Positions 52,185 to 61,166 of a stretch of 64,000 bases of DNA are shown in pieces. Position 1 is the first letter of the stretch, and the number at the start of each line of letters is the position of its first letter. The notes beneath the pieces are model-generated. The model was not told the origin of the DNA. It made no database searches and saw only the letters and a list, made by a program, of their open reading frames with translations. This DNA comes from Bacteroidota bacterium (GTDB lineage: Bacteria > Bacteroidota > JABWAT01): the NCBI GenBank assembly GCA_020161835.1, contig JAIUNL010000017.1, positions 40,947 through 104,946 on the forward strand. Reading direction: 5' to 3'. Position numbers and translations under genes: made by a program.

Positions 52185-53084
52185 GACCATTCGTCGCTCT
52201 TCAATCATTCCTTTGACAAATAACTCCCCTGCCCGGTAAGAAGTTCTTACCAACGGACCGGATGCAACATATAAAAATCCCATTTCACGACCTAATTTTT
52301 CGTATTCTTTGAAAACATCAGGGTGAACATATTCCTGGACTTCAAGATGCCAGGATGTTGGCTGCAGATACTGACCAATGGTCAGAATATCAACGTGATT
52401 GGCTCTTAAATCCTGCATCGTTTGAATAACTTCTTCTTTTGTCTCACCAAGGCCAACCATGATGGAAGATTTGGTAAACTGATGCGGGTAATTTGTTTTC
52501 ACCCAGTTTAATATAGAAAGTGACTGATCGTAACTGCAGCGGACATCCCTGACTTTTGGAGTCAAAGCACGGGTTGTTTCGACATTATGAGCATAAACTT
52601 CCGGGTTGGCATCTGCGACAATTTTTACCTGATCGAAATTTCCACGAAAATCACCGGCGAGAATTTCAATCATTTTTTTCGGATCCTGCCTGCGGATAGC
52701 CGAAATAGTTGCTGCAACCTGACCGGCGCCGCCATCTTCAAGATCATCACGGTCAACCATGGTTAAAACCACATATTCCAGTTTCATCACAGCAGCAGAA
52801 TGTGCAATTTTTGAGGGTTCAAGAGGATCAACATCCTCACCCTGCTTTGCCGTATTGATGTGGCAGAACCGGCAGCCCCGGGTACAGGTTTTACCCAGAA
52901 TGATAAAAGTAGCCGTACCGCCACCCCAGCATTCAGACATGTTGGGGCATTTGGCTTCCTGGCAAACTGTTGATAATTTATTATCGTTTACCAACCCTTT
53001 TATCTGCTGATAACGTTCACCACCCGGTGGGGTAATTTTAAGCCAATCCGGCTTTTTAATACTGACTGGTTTATCCTGAATCAT
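52179..53084 (-). CDS. lipA: Lipoyl synthase
   Basis: A 301-residue radical SAM enzyme that inserts two sulfur atoms into protein-bound octanoyl groups. The auxiliary-cluster cysteines are in CQEAKCPNMSEC, the radical SAM cysteines in CTRGCRFC, and the closing V-R-T-S-Y-R-A-G-E matches the family C-terminus. I chose the ATG at 53084 with GGA five bases upstream; a TTG at 53093 is in frame. It lies 239 bases before the E1 alpha gene on the same strand, so it stands where it could supply lipoate to the two-domain E2. No lipB or lplA is seen here. Confidence 0.94.
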   Translation of the reverse strand: MIQDKPVSIKKPDWLKITPPGGERYQQIKGLVNDNKLSTVCQEAKCPNMSECWGGGTATFIILGKTCTRGCRFCHINTAKQGEDVDPLEPSKIAHSAAVMKLEYVVLTMVDRDDLEDGGAGQVAATISAIRRQDPKKMIEILAGDFRGNFDQVKIVADANPEVYAHNVETTRALTPKVRDVRCSYDQSLSILNWVKTNYPHQFTKSSIMVGLGETKEEVIQTMQDLRANHVDILTIGQYLQPTSWHLEVQEYVHPDVFKEYEKLGREMGFLYVASGPLVRTSYRAGELFVKGMIEERRMVR

Positions 53085-53394
53085 AACTTCCAATATAGAT
53101 GCGGTAAAGATACAAAAAAAGACCCGAACCGGAAACCTGGAACGCTTTACGGGGTAAGTTGTACGTTTTACGATGTAAGAGGTGATAAAAAGTCACGTCA
53201 CCTTGGTCACATATCCTTTTAAAGACTCTACTAAGCTTTTGTTTTTATCGCTGCAAAACCATTAACAAAGATTTTTTTCTAAAAGTTGTAAAAAGACGTG
53301 AAAAGTTCATTTTGAGAAGGATGTCCTGTTTCAAAGCACAACAAAGTCAGAAATCATCACTTATCTTTGTTAACAAATTAAATCGCAGTCAATT
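53085..53394. other. 310-base divergent gap between lipA and the secreted nuclease
   Basis: No gene is seen. It holds a near-match -7 box for lipA (TATCTTTA, minus strand, 53105-53112), some degenerate heptad-like sequence near 53150-53190 and a perfect -7 box for the nuclease at 53362-53369. Confidence 0.5.
53362..53369 (+). promoter_or_regulatory. -7 box (TATCTTTG) for the secreted nuclease gene
   Basis: A perfect TAnnTTTG 25 bases before the TTG start codon at 53395, which supports that unusual start. No -33 TTG at the expected spacing. Confidence 0.45.
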
Positions 53395-56223
53395 TTGAAA
53401 CCCACATTTCTCCTTCTTGCCTGCCTGCTTTCCGGAATTTCTGTTTCCTTTTCGCAGGTCACTCTATCCACAAAAACCATTGGATTTGGTTCAAAACCAG
53501 CCAATGTTAAAGACAGTCTGTTTGTTACAGTAAACAATCCGACTACAACTGCTGTCACGATCGGTTCACTTTCCAGTTCAGATTCTGCTTTTACCCTACG
53601 GGCTGAGGCATCAGTTATTCCTGCTAATTCATCAAAAAAAGTCTGGATCCGAATAAAAGCGCCAAACAATATCAATTACAGTGAACGTGTTTTTATTACG
53701 GTTCCCACAACCCTGCAATCTTTTATTCTTACCGTTACCGCTTCAGTTTATTATACTGACAACGGAACTTACTATTCTACAACCCAAAATTTGTGGGATA
53801 ATCAGCTCAGAGATACCCTTCAGGCTATAACCGGAAGGGGCTACAATGCACACTCAACGAGTGCAAGTTCTTCCTACGATCAGATGCGGGAATACATGTA
53901 CGCCACAGCGGATGATTATGACTCTCAGGACACCATCGAATGTGTTTACACAGGTATAAAAGGACACGTAACCGGGCGGGCAGATGCTTTTGTTGCACCC
54001 TATAATTTCAATGCAGAACACACCTGGCCTCAGTCGATGTTTGATGATGTAAACGGAAATCCGGTTTTGCCGATGTACTCAGACATGCACCATCTTTTCC
54101 CGGCAAATGCAACGGCAAATCAGGTAAGAAGCAATTATCCTTTCGGAATTGTTACCGGAACACCAACCTGGGCTGTCGGCGGATCACAACGGGGAACGTT
54201 AACGACTGGCGGAACCGGATTTGAACCCCGTGATGTCCATAAAGGAAATGCAACACGGGCCATGTTTTATTTTATTACCCGGTATCAGAATTACTCGAAC
54301 TTCATGACAACTGCTTTTGAAGGAACGCTGAGAAAATGGGCGAAATCTGATCCGGTTGACGCCAATGAAAAAACCCGGAATTCACGAACCCAAACCTGGC
54401 AGGGGAACCGGAATCCATTCATTGATCACCCGGAATTTATTGACCGGATTTATGATTTTGTGAACCGGCTTGTAAGACCAGATCAGCCAAAACTGGCCAT
54501 TGCTTCAACCAATGTTGTTTTCGGTGCAAAACCGTCTGGAACAACCACAAGTTTTTATCTGAAATTTACCAATACCGGACCCAAAGTCACCAACCTTGAA
54601 TCTGCAAGTATCACCGGAACCGGCTTCTCAGTTGGCTACAAACCTGCGACAAATAAAACCATTGCAAAGGGAATTGCCGACTCTATTGAGATCAGATATA
54701 CATCTTCAAATTCATCGTTAATTCCAACAGGAAGCCTCACAATTTCACTGGCACTTGCAACCTCAAGTCAGGTTTTCACTATTCAGTTAAATGGTTCAGG
54801 AAACGGTAACTTCAATAATTCTGGCGGAACCGTTACCGGCACAACACCAACTGGAAGTACAAGTGCTGTTACCGGGTTAACAACTTCCGGAATTTCACAA
54901 TCCAGTGCCACCTTGTCCTGGTCACTTCCTTCTGATTATGATGCAGGATTAAATGATGTGATTGTACTCATGAAACAGAGATCAAGTCCTTCTGCTGCTT
55001 CCGGAAATATTTCTTCAGTTGTCGCAAATTCTGATTTCTCCCTTGCAACAAGCCAGCTCAATTCTGACGGGAAATTGATTTATCGTGGGGATGGAAGTTC
55101 GGTCAGTGTGACAGGTTTACTACCTTCAACTACCTATTTTGCCGATGTTTATGTTGTTCTTTCTTCGATTTCCTATTCATCAGTTACTGAAGGTACTCTT
55201 ACCACCAGCACACCGGTTTCAACTGATTTGATAAACGAGGGATTTGCATCCGGGTCAACAGCTCCATCAGGTTGGACATTTACTGGTGTTGGAACCTATA
55301 CAACTTCCGGAAATTTTGGTGCTTTATCACCTTCTCTTCGGTTCGATAACACAGGCGATCAGATTATTTCACCTGTATTTTCTTCACCTTCTCAGCTTTC
55401 TTTCTGGTATAAAGGTCAATCTACTTCCGGATCATCATTTAAAGTTGAAGAATTAAACGGATCTTCAGGTTTATGGACGGAAGTTGTTACCATTACCAAC
55501 TTTGCAACTACGGGAACGACGGTTTCTTTTCCGCTTCTGACAACTTCAACGCAGCTCAAATTCACCTACACAAAAAACCTGGGAAATCTTTCTTTTGATG
55601 ATGTAAAAGTCACCGGAATTTCTCTTCCTGTTGAATTGATGAATTTCACGGGATCCATTTCAAATGGAAAACTTAGCCTTAATTGGCAAACCGCTACGGA
55701 AACAAATAATTATGGGTGGGAAATGGAATATCTGGAGTCTGAAGTCAGCCCTTCGACTCCGCTCAGGGACCAAAGTGAGAAGAAAGAATGGGAAACCATT
55801 GGCTTTGTGGCAGGAAAAGGTACCACAACTGAAACCCAGTCTTATGCATTTGCATTACCCGTTACCCGTAATATGTCACTCTTAACCCTAAGACTAAAGC
55901 AAATTGATCTCGACGGAACGGTTTCCTACTCACCTGAAATTGAATTAAGTCACTTACCTGATGGATTTGTGTTGATTAAGGCTTACCCGAATCCTTTTAA
56001 TCCGGAGACCAAACTTGAAATCAATCTGCCTGAAAAAAGTGAAATAAACCTTGTTTTGTATAATTCATTGGGACAGCAAATTAAAATCATTGATTCCGGT
56101 AAAAAAGAGTCAGGATTGCACTTTTACACTATTTCCGGCAATCAATTAAGTTCAGGTATTTATTTTGTCACTTTATCAGCCGGAAAGCAAAAAAAATCAG
56201 TTAAACTTGTTTTACTGAAATAA
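53395..56223 (+). CDS. Secreted endonuclease I-type nuclease with type IX sorting domain
   Basis: A 942-residue secreted protein starting with TTG. A signal peptide (1-20, ending SFSQ) precedes an Ig-like domain of about 100 residues. An endonuclease I (EndA-like) domain at about 130-360 follows, with FNAEHTWPQS near 206 and SDMHHLFPA near 232, the His-metal active site of the family. Another Ig-like domain, a fibronectin-III-like domain and a C-terminal sorting domain (YPNPFNPETK, ending LVLLK) complete it. It probably degrades extracellular DNA or RNA for phosphate or biofilm turnover. Residues 785-793 are encoded by a dispersed repeat inserted in frame. Confidence 0.9.
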   Translation: MKPTFLLLACLLSGISVSFSQVTLSTKTIGFGSKPANVKDSLFVTVNNPTTTAVTIGSLSSSDSAFTLRAEASVIPANSSKKVWIRIKAPNNINYSERVFITVPTTLQSFILTVTASVYYTDNGTYYSTTQNLWDNQLRDTLQAITGRGYNAHSTSASSSYDQMREYMYATADDYDSQDTIECVYTGIKGHVTGRADAFVAPYNFNAEHTWPQSMFDDVNGNPVLPMYSDMHHLFPANATANQVRSNYPFGIVTGTPTWAVGGSQRGTLTTGGTGFEPRDVHKGNATRAMFYFITRYQNYSNFMTTAFEGTLRKWAKSDPVDANEKTRNSRTQTWQGNRNPFIDHPEFIDRIYDFVNRLVRPDQPKLAIASTNVVFGAKPSGTTTSFYLKFTNTGPKVTNLESASITGTGFSVGYKPATNKTIAKGIADSIEIRYTSSNSSLIPTGSLTISLALATSSQVFTIQLNGSGNGNFNNSGGTVTGTTPTGSTSAVTGLTTSGISQSSATLSWSLPSDYDAGLNDVIVLMKQRSSPSAASGNISSVVANSDFSLATSQLNSDGKLIYRGDGSSVSVTGLLPSTTYFADVYVVLSSISYSSVTEGTLTTSTPVSTDLINEGFASGSTAPSGWTFTGVGTYTTSGNFGALSPSLRFDNTGDQIISPVFSSPSQLSFWYKGQSTSGSSFKVEELNGSSGLWTEVVTITNFATTGTTVSFPLLTTSTQLKFTYTKNLGNLSFDDVKVTGISLPVELMNFTGSISNGKLSLNWQTATETNNYGWEMEYLESEVSPSTPLRDQSEKKEWETIGFVAGKGTTTETQSYAFALPVTRNMSLLTLRLKQIDLDGTVSYSPEIELSHLPDGFVLIKAYPNPFNPETKLEINLPEKSEINLVLYNSLGQQIKIIDSGKKESGLHFYTISGNQLSSGIYFVTLSAGKQKKSVKLVLLK
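55749..55773. repeat. Dispersed 25-base element inside the nuclease coding region
   Basis: It is an exact inverted copy of 14266-14290. Read in frame it gives P-S-T-P-L-R-D-Q, inserted between the EYLE and WETIGF parts of the conserved segment before the sorting domain. The same segment in the 2271-residue protein lacks these residues. Confidence 0.8.
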
Positions 56224-57898
56224 CGCCATTTGGTGCACTTTCTGCATTAAAATAATTATTCCGGATTGCCTGAATCCACATTTCTTTACTTGCAAATTCA
56301 GACGGAAACAGGAATTTAAGACTTTTCCGGTTTTTGTAAGTCCAATTCAAAACAATTCTGATTTCATCCACTGCATCAGTTCTGATCCAGGGCATTTCTT
56401 TAACGGTTTTTCCCATTTCATAAAAAGAAGAAATTTCATCCCAAAAGCCTGACTGATCACCATCCTGTACCAAAACGCCATGAGTTACCAGCATTCCGAA
56501 TCTGACCAGATAATAATCAATTTCCCCCTCTTTTACCCTGACCATCAGAAACGTATTTTCATTCAAACTTCCACCTGACGTAACATGCTTAAAAGTCAGT
56601 TTTTCAATTTCTCTAAGCTTGTCACGCAATTTGGCTGCCTGTTCAAATTGTTCAGCCTCAGCAAAATCAGACATTTTCCCTTCCATAAACAACAGTAATT
56701 CCTTCCCGCGACCAGAAAGCAATCTCCTGATGAGTTCAATTCCCTTCTGATAGTCCTCTTTTGAAACCTCACCGGCACATGGACCCGAACACTTTTTCAT
56801 TCCATAAAAACTGCACAATTTTCCCCGTGAAAACGTGACGTCATCACACGGTCTGATTAAGCCTGAGTGCTCTGCAACATCCATTAAAAGCGAGGTCACA
56901 GCCTTCCCGTTAAACGGACCAAAATAATCAGCTCCATCTTCCCTGATTTCTTTTAAAACAGAAAGGGTTGGATACGGATGGATTCTGTTGAGACGGATAA
57001 ACGGATATTGTCTGAGTTTAAGCTGTACGGTGTTAAACTGGGGCTTAAATCGCTTGATGAGACGTGATTCGATCACCAATGCATGAAGTTCGTCACCGGT
57101 TTCAAGAAATCTTATTTCAGACGTCTGCTGGAGCATTTTGGGCCATTTTTTAGCTTTTGCATGAAAACCGGAGAAATAAGTAAGAATTCTTTCTTTGAGA
57201 TTGGCTGATTTTCCAACGTATAAAACCTGTTCATCCTTGCCGATAAACTGATAAATTCCGGGTCTTTCAGGAAACGAACTTGCAACAGAATCCCTCAGTT
57301 TTTTAATTTTTTCAAGATTCATTTTCGGCAATTTGACCGGTAAATACTGGAAGGCCAGAATTTCTTCTGCTGATGTGCGATTTTCTTCTTCTTCAAGTTT
57401 TGCCAGCATTCTGATCAGCAACAATGCAGTTGCCTCTGCATCACCTGCTGCCCTGTGAGCATTCACAAGACGGATTCCGAGACTTTTAACAAGATTCCCG
57501 AGAGAATGTGACTTCAGTGTCCGGTGAAGTCTTCTTGATAATCTGACGGTACACAATGCCTGTCCGGTCATTTCAGAAAAGCCGGTTCGTCTGAGTTCCT
57601 GATTCAGTATGGAGACATCAAAATGTGCATTGTGAGCAACAACAATTGTCCCTTTCATGTAATCAAGATACTCTTTTGCAACTTCAGAGAAACCAGGAGC
57701 ATCCCACACCATTCGGTCAGATATTCCGGTCAGCTCGGTGATAAACGATGGAATATGAATCCCTGGATTGATCAGCGTATTTTTTCTTTCAGTTATTGCG
57801 CCATTTTCAACCCTTACGCAGGCGATTTCGATAATTCTTGCTGACGGACCCATTCCTGTCGTTTCAAGATCCACAACAGTAAAAATTGGATTATTCAT
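56201..57898 (-). CDS. DnaQ-type exonuclease fused to GIY-YIG and UVR domains (Cho/UvrC-like)
   Basis: A 565-residue fusion. Residues 1-175 are a DEDDh 3'-5' exonuclease with intact active site ([25 protein letters not shown]). Residues 215-310 are a GIY-YIG nuclease ([20 protein letters not shown]). A UVR motif follows at about 410-445 ([16 protein letters not shown]). The C-terminal RNase H-like nuclease of full UvrC is absent. Similar fusions are known in several phyla and are thought to act in DNA repair. The ATG overlaps the integrase stop (ATGA, 57895-57898), so it is translated together with IntI. The 3' end overlaps the convergent nuclease gene by 23 bases. Confidence 0.9.
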   Translation of the reverse strand: MNNPIFTVVDLETTGMGPSARIIEIACVRVENGAITERKNTLINPGIHIPSFITELTGISDRMVWDAPGFSEVAKEYLDYMKGTIVVAHNAHFDVSILNQELRRTGFSEMTGQALCTVRLSRRLHRTLKSHSLGNLVKSLGIRLVNAHRAAGDAEATALLLIRMLAKLEEEENRTSAEEILAFQYLPVKLPKMNLEKIKKLRDSVASSFPERPGIYQFIGKDEQVLYVGKSANLKERILTYFSGFHAKAKKWPKMLQQTSEIRFLETGDELHALVIESRLIKRFKPQFNTVQLKLRQYPFIRLNRIHPYPTLSVLKEIREDGADYFGPFNGKAVTSLLMDVAEHSGLIRPCDDVTFSRGKLCSFYGMKKCSGPCAGEVSKEDYQKGIELIRRLLSGRGKELLLFMEGKMSDFAEAEQFEQAAKLRDKLREIEKLTFKHVTSGGSLNENTFLMVRVKEGEIDYYLVRFGMLVTHGVLVQDGDQSGFWDEISSFYEMGKTVKEMPWIRTDAVDEIRIVLNWTYKNRKSLKFLFPSEFASKEMWIQAIRNNYFNAESAPNGVISVKQV

Positions 57899-58863
57899 GC
57901 AAAATCCAACGGACTTCTAACCCCACCGGCGCCTTTATTGAGTACGTGAGTGTAAATCATTGTTGTTCTGACGTCAGCGTGACCAAGTAACTCCTGAACT
58001 GTTCTGATGTCATATCCGTTGGCAAGCAAATGTGTTGCGAACGAGTGTCTGAACGTGTGACAACTGGCTTTTTTCACAATACCGGCTGCTTCAATTGCCT
58101 TTTGGGTTTCAGACTGCATTCTTGTTGGAAGGATGTGATGGCGGTGGACTTTACCAGTTCTTGGATCTTCTGACCGTGTTCTCATCGGGAACACATGTTG
58201 CCATTTCCATTCTTTCAGGTTTGATCCGAGTACGAGTTGCTGAGCGGAGTTCAGATTCGCTTCACCAAACCCTTCCGCCAGATCCAATTCATGAATTTTC
58301 TTCACTCTTTCAAGGTGATCTTTCAGCGGTTGGATCAGTGCGCCCGGAAGCATGGTTCTGCGGTCTTTGTTTCCCTTTCCGGCATGAACAGTAATTTGCT
58401 GGTAACCGAAATCAATATCCATCACCCTGATTCTGAGTGCTTCGAGAAGACGGAGACCAGAGCCATATAATAATGAGGCGATGAGGAAATAATCCCCCTG
58501 AAGAAAGTGGAGCACTTTTTTAACTTCATCGGGGGTAAAGACAACAGGAATCCGGTTGGTTCTTTTTGCCCAGACAATGGAGTCAATAGGAGAAAGTTCG
58601 CGTTTCAGTACATTTCTATAGAGGAAAATAAGTGCTGCCAGGGCCTGATTTTGGGTGGATGCGGCAACCAATCTTTCAACCGCCAGAAAGTTAAGAAAGC
58701 CCGTAATTTCATTTGCTCCCATTTCATTAGGATGTTTTTTATTGTGAAAATGGATGTATTCTTTAATCCAATGAATATAAGCTTCCTCAGTTCTCAAACT
58801 CAGGTGCCTGATTCTTATTGCTTCGATAACCTGATTCATAAATGGGGATGACGATTTTGCCAC
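57895..58863 (-). CDS. intI: Integron integrase (IntI-type tyrosine recombinase)
   Basis: A 322-residue tyrosine recombinase. The catalytic residues are present: Arg in GSGLRLLEA, Lys in [13 protein letters not shown], the GHADVRTT histidine and Tyr in IYTHV. Between box I and box II lies the extra segment special to integron integrases ([16 protein letters not shown]), which separates IntI from XerC/D. The start is GTG with AGGAG six bases upstream. It points away from the cassette array, as in most integrons, and is followed by the overlapping nuclease gene. A near-match -7 box (TATCTTTA) lies at 58889-58896. It recombines attC and attI sites to move cassettes. Confidence 0.95.
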   Translation of the reverse strand: MAKSSSPFMNQVIEAIRIRHLSLRTEEAYIHWIKEYIHFHNKKHPNEMGANEITGFLNFLAVERLVAASTQNQALAALIFLYRNVLKRELSPIDSIVWAKRTNRIPVVFTPDEVKKVLHFLQGDYFLIASLLYGSGLRLLEALRIRVMDIDFGYQQITVHAGKGNKDRRTMLPGALIQPLKDHLERVKKIHELDLAEGFGEANLNSAQQLVLGSNLKEWKWQHVFPMRTRSEDPRTGKVHRHHILPTRMQSETQKAIEAAGIVKKASCHTFRHSFATHLLANGYDIRTVQELLGHADVRTTMIYTHVLNKGAGGVRSPLDFA

Positions 58864-59187
58864 GGGACACTCCTGTCTTTATGTACAGTAAAGATACAAA
58901 ATAATCCCAGAAATGGAACATTACATTCAATTATTTTGAAAGCTTTTTCTTATGAAAGCGAGATTTAAAATTAACTCAGTCATTAAAAACATCATTATTG
59001 TACTTTTATATTCATTAGAAAAGGGATAGAACGAATAAAAGAACAGCTAAAACGGGACACTCGATTGACAATTAGAATAACTTTATCGTACTTCAATAAA
59101 AGACCGATCACGAAAAGTTTAAGAAAGTTTTTACAAAATATAATCCATTTTTCGTGGATTAAACCAAGAGAAACCAATCGAAGACGA
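58864..59187 (+). other. Integron leader region between intI and the first cassette
   Basis: A 324-base AT-rich stretch without a supported gene. It should hold the promoters of intI and of the cassettes (Pc). I see a TTGACA at 59065-59070 without a -10 partner, and near-match -7 words TACTTTTA (59001-59008) and TAACTTTA (59078-59085), none with a -33 TTG. Pc therefore remains unassigned. Confidence 0.5.
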
Positions 59188-59195
59188 GTTAGAAC
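59160..59195 (+). other. attI: Probable attI site with crossover at GTTAGAAC
   Basis: GTTAGAAC at 59188-59195 matches the GTTRRRY core that also ends each attC site here (GTTAGAT, GTTAGAA, GTTAGAA, GTTAGGT). It is the only such core in the leader and lies 25 bases before the first cassette gene. The left limit of the site is a guess. Confidence 0.5.
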
Positions 59196-59212
59196 ATATT
59201 GGAATCAAAAGT

Positions 59213-59929
59213 ATGCTTTTTTCAGTAATTCAAATTTTGTCGTTATTCTTATCATTGTTAGGCAATCCTGGTTTTATGTGTATTGCTTACAAAAAATTTT
59301 CGATAGCTGAAATTGCAAAAAAGGCAAGGTTAAATGCTGAGTATCAAGTTAAGTTCGATGTGATTGGTTTTCAACCTGTTAATATTTTTGTTGAGCCAAT
59401 TGATAGTATTTCCGCAAATTATTTTTCCATGTATGAGTTTTACACCATAAAAAACATAGAGAATATTACCTATCTGAATGATACAACGAATTACATTCTG
59501 AATGTGAAATATGTTATAAAGACTTTTTCAGAACTAACAAATGATTATGCTGTTCTTAGAGGGAATCATGATCTTGAATTAGGATTTGTAATTAAATACG
59601 AGAAAACGGCTGATCCAAGTATTAGATTAAATCATGAATTTGAAGATACCTTGTGGGTTAACTCCTATATTGAAGCACCAAAAGGTAATTTATATCCTTC
59701 AGAGATTGTCTTAGAAAGAGTATTTGGTACTTACAAGGATTCTATAAAAATATTGAATAACAATTACCCAAATCTTGAAGATAAAATATTGGAAAAGGCG
59801 AAAAAATATTCCAAGTTGGATTTTGATGACAATTTTTTAGATCAATTTCCTGAAATTAAACGAGTTTATATGATTCGAATTTGGATATTACGAGAAAATG
59901 CCAAATGTGAAATTCAACAGGTTTATTAA
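59213..59929 (+). CDS. Cassette 1: AT-rich protein of unknown function
   Basis: I do not recognise this 238-residue protein. The N-terminus is hydrophobic (about 1-25), either a signal peptide or an anchor; a second ATG after it (MCIAYKK) is possible. The remainder is rich in Asn, Tyr, Lys and Ile without a named motif. It sits 24 bases after the attI core and ends just before attC1, so it is the first and probably best-expressed cassette. Composition is more AT-rich than the flanking chromosome, as in most cassettes here. Confidence 0.7.
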   Translation: MLFSVIQILSLFLSLLGNPGFMCIAYKKFSIAEIAKKARLNAEYQVKFDVIGFQPVNIFVEPIDSISANYFSMYEFYTIKNIENITYLNDTTNYILNVKYVIKTFSELTNDYAVLRGNHDLELGFVIKYEKTADPSIRLNHEFEDTLWVNSYIEAPKGNLYPSEIVLERVFGTYKDSIKILNNNYPNLEDKILEKAKKYSKLDFDDNFLDQFPEIKRVYMIRIWILRENAKCEIQQVY

Positions 59930-59934
59930 ATATG

Positions 59935-60055
59935 TTCTAACTATCGCTTCCTGGCTGATTTTTGCGCGGCTGGGTTTCCGGAAAGTTCAACAATTTTGAA
60001 AGTTTTTTCAGCTTCGGCGAGTTCACGCAAAAACACCAGAAGCTAGGCGTTAGAT
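59935..60055 (+). other. attC: attC1 recombination site (121 bases)
   Basis: It starts TTCTAAC and ends GTTAGAT with an imperfect palindrome between them (GCTTC/GAAGC, CTGG/CCAG and TTTTTGCGCG paired with CACGCAAAAA). It closes cassette 1. Confidence 0.9.
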
Positions 60056-60119
60056 TAGTATCCTCGAACCCCGAGTTTAAAAAATTGAATCCTTACAAGA
60101 ATTTCGTAACTTTACATAT

Positions 60120-61166
60120 ATGGAATATTGGCAAGAAATTAATACAAAGTTAAAGCCCTGGGTCGACCCCAACCTAAATAAGACGGTTGTCGACCTTTTT
60201 GCAGGGTGCGGCGGTCTCTCCTTAGGATTTGAGGCAAATGGTTTTAAAACCATCGGTTTTGAAATGGATGAAAACGCTTCAAAAACCTATAACCAAAACC
60301 TAATTGGTGAGTGCATTACGGGGAAACTCACGGTTGAATCAACCTACCCAAAAGCAAATGTAGTTATTGGAGGGCCTCCATGCCAACCTTTCAGTGTTGG
60401 GGGAAAACAATTGGGGTTAAAAGATTCAAGGGACGGATTCCCTATTTTTTTATCTGCTGTAAGGCAGTTGAACCCAGAAGTTTTTATGTTTGAGAATGTT
60501 CGCGGGATGCTATACAAAAATTTATGGTATCTAAATGAAGTAATTTCAGAACTCAAAAACCTAGGTTATAATATTAATTACTCTTTATTGAATGCGGTAA
60601 ACTACGAGGTTCCGCAGAACCGTGAAAGAGTTATAGTTTTAGGTTCGAAAAAAAATATTGGTTTACCGCAAAAGTCCCACAGAAAAGTAACCGCTGGTCA
60701 AGCGTTAGGAGAACTACCCAATAGATTTGATTCAAATTCAAAATTTTTGACTGAATCAATGGATCGGTATGTAGCAAATTATGAGCGTGCCTCAAGTTGT
60801 GTAAATCCACGTGACTTATACTTAGATAAACCAGCAAGAACTCTTACCTGTAGAAATTTGGCAGGTTCAACTGGTGATATGCACCGGGTTAAACTAAAAG
60901 ATGGGAGAAGAAGAAGATTGACAGTGAGAGAAGCTGCCAGACTTCAAAGTTTTCCAGACTGGTTTGATTTTGTTGGTACAGAAACTCACCAATTTAACCA
61001 AATTGGAAATGCTGTTGCCCCATATTTTGCTTATCACCTTGCCAAAAATATAAAAAATCATCTCCTTGGTGAGCATTCAAATGATTTTTATGTTACAGAA
61101 AATGAACAACTCAAATTAATTGAAAATGAAGCAATATATCAACCCAGATTTATCCAAAACCTTTAA
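60120..61166 (+). CDS. Cassette 2: DNA (cytosine-5-)-methyltransferase of a type II system
   Basis: A 348-residue C5-cytosine methyltransferase with the family motifs in order: I (DLFAGCGGLSLGF), IV (GGPPCQPFS, catalytic Cys), VI (ENVRG), VIII (QNRERVIVLG) and IX-X (LTVREAARLQSFP, QIGNAVAP). The target-recognition part between VIII and IX is only about 80 residues. It should protect host DNA from the endonuclease encoded next to it; the reading frames overlap by 41 bases. The recognition sequence is unknown. The gene starts 71 bases after the attC1 core. Confidence 0.94.
   Translation: MEYWQEINTKLKPWVDPNLNKTVVDLFAGCGGLSLGFEANGFKTIGFEMDENASKTYNQNLIGECITGKLTVESTYPKANVVIGGPPCQPFSVGGKQLGLKDSRDGFPIFLSAVRQLNPEVFMFENVRGMLYKNLWYLNEVISELKNLGYNINYSLLNAVNYEVPQNRERVIVLGSKKNIGLPQKSHRKVTAGQALGELPNRFDSNSKFLTESMDRYVANYERASSCVNPRDLYLDKPARTLTCRNLAGSTGDMHRVKLKDGRRRRLTVREAARLQSFPDWFDFVGTETHQFNQIGNAVAPYFAYHLAKNIKNHLLGEHSNDFYVTENEQLKLIENEAIYQPRFIQNL

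Noticed and set aside
58095..58394. Plus-strand open frames within the integrase gene
   Set aside because: They lie antisense to a well-conserved integrase and have no recognisable product or ribosome-binding site.
58862..59062. An 11-base direct repeat (ACGGGACACTC) at 58862 and 59052 as integrase accessory sites
   Set aside because: One copy covers the intI ribosome-binding region and the two are 190 bases apart, unlike the direct repeats of known attI sites. Chance cannot be excluded.
59065..59090. TTGACA at 59065 as the -35 of a cassette promoter
   Set aside because: No -10 hexamer is found 16-18 bases downstream, and the organism seems to use TAnnTTTG-type promoters.
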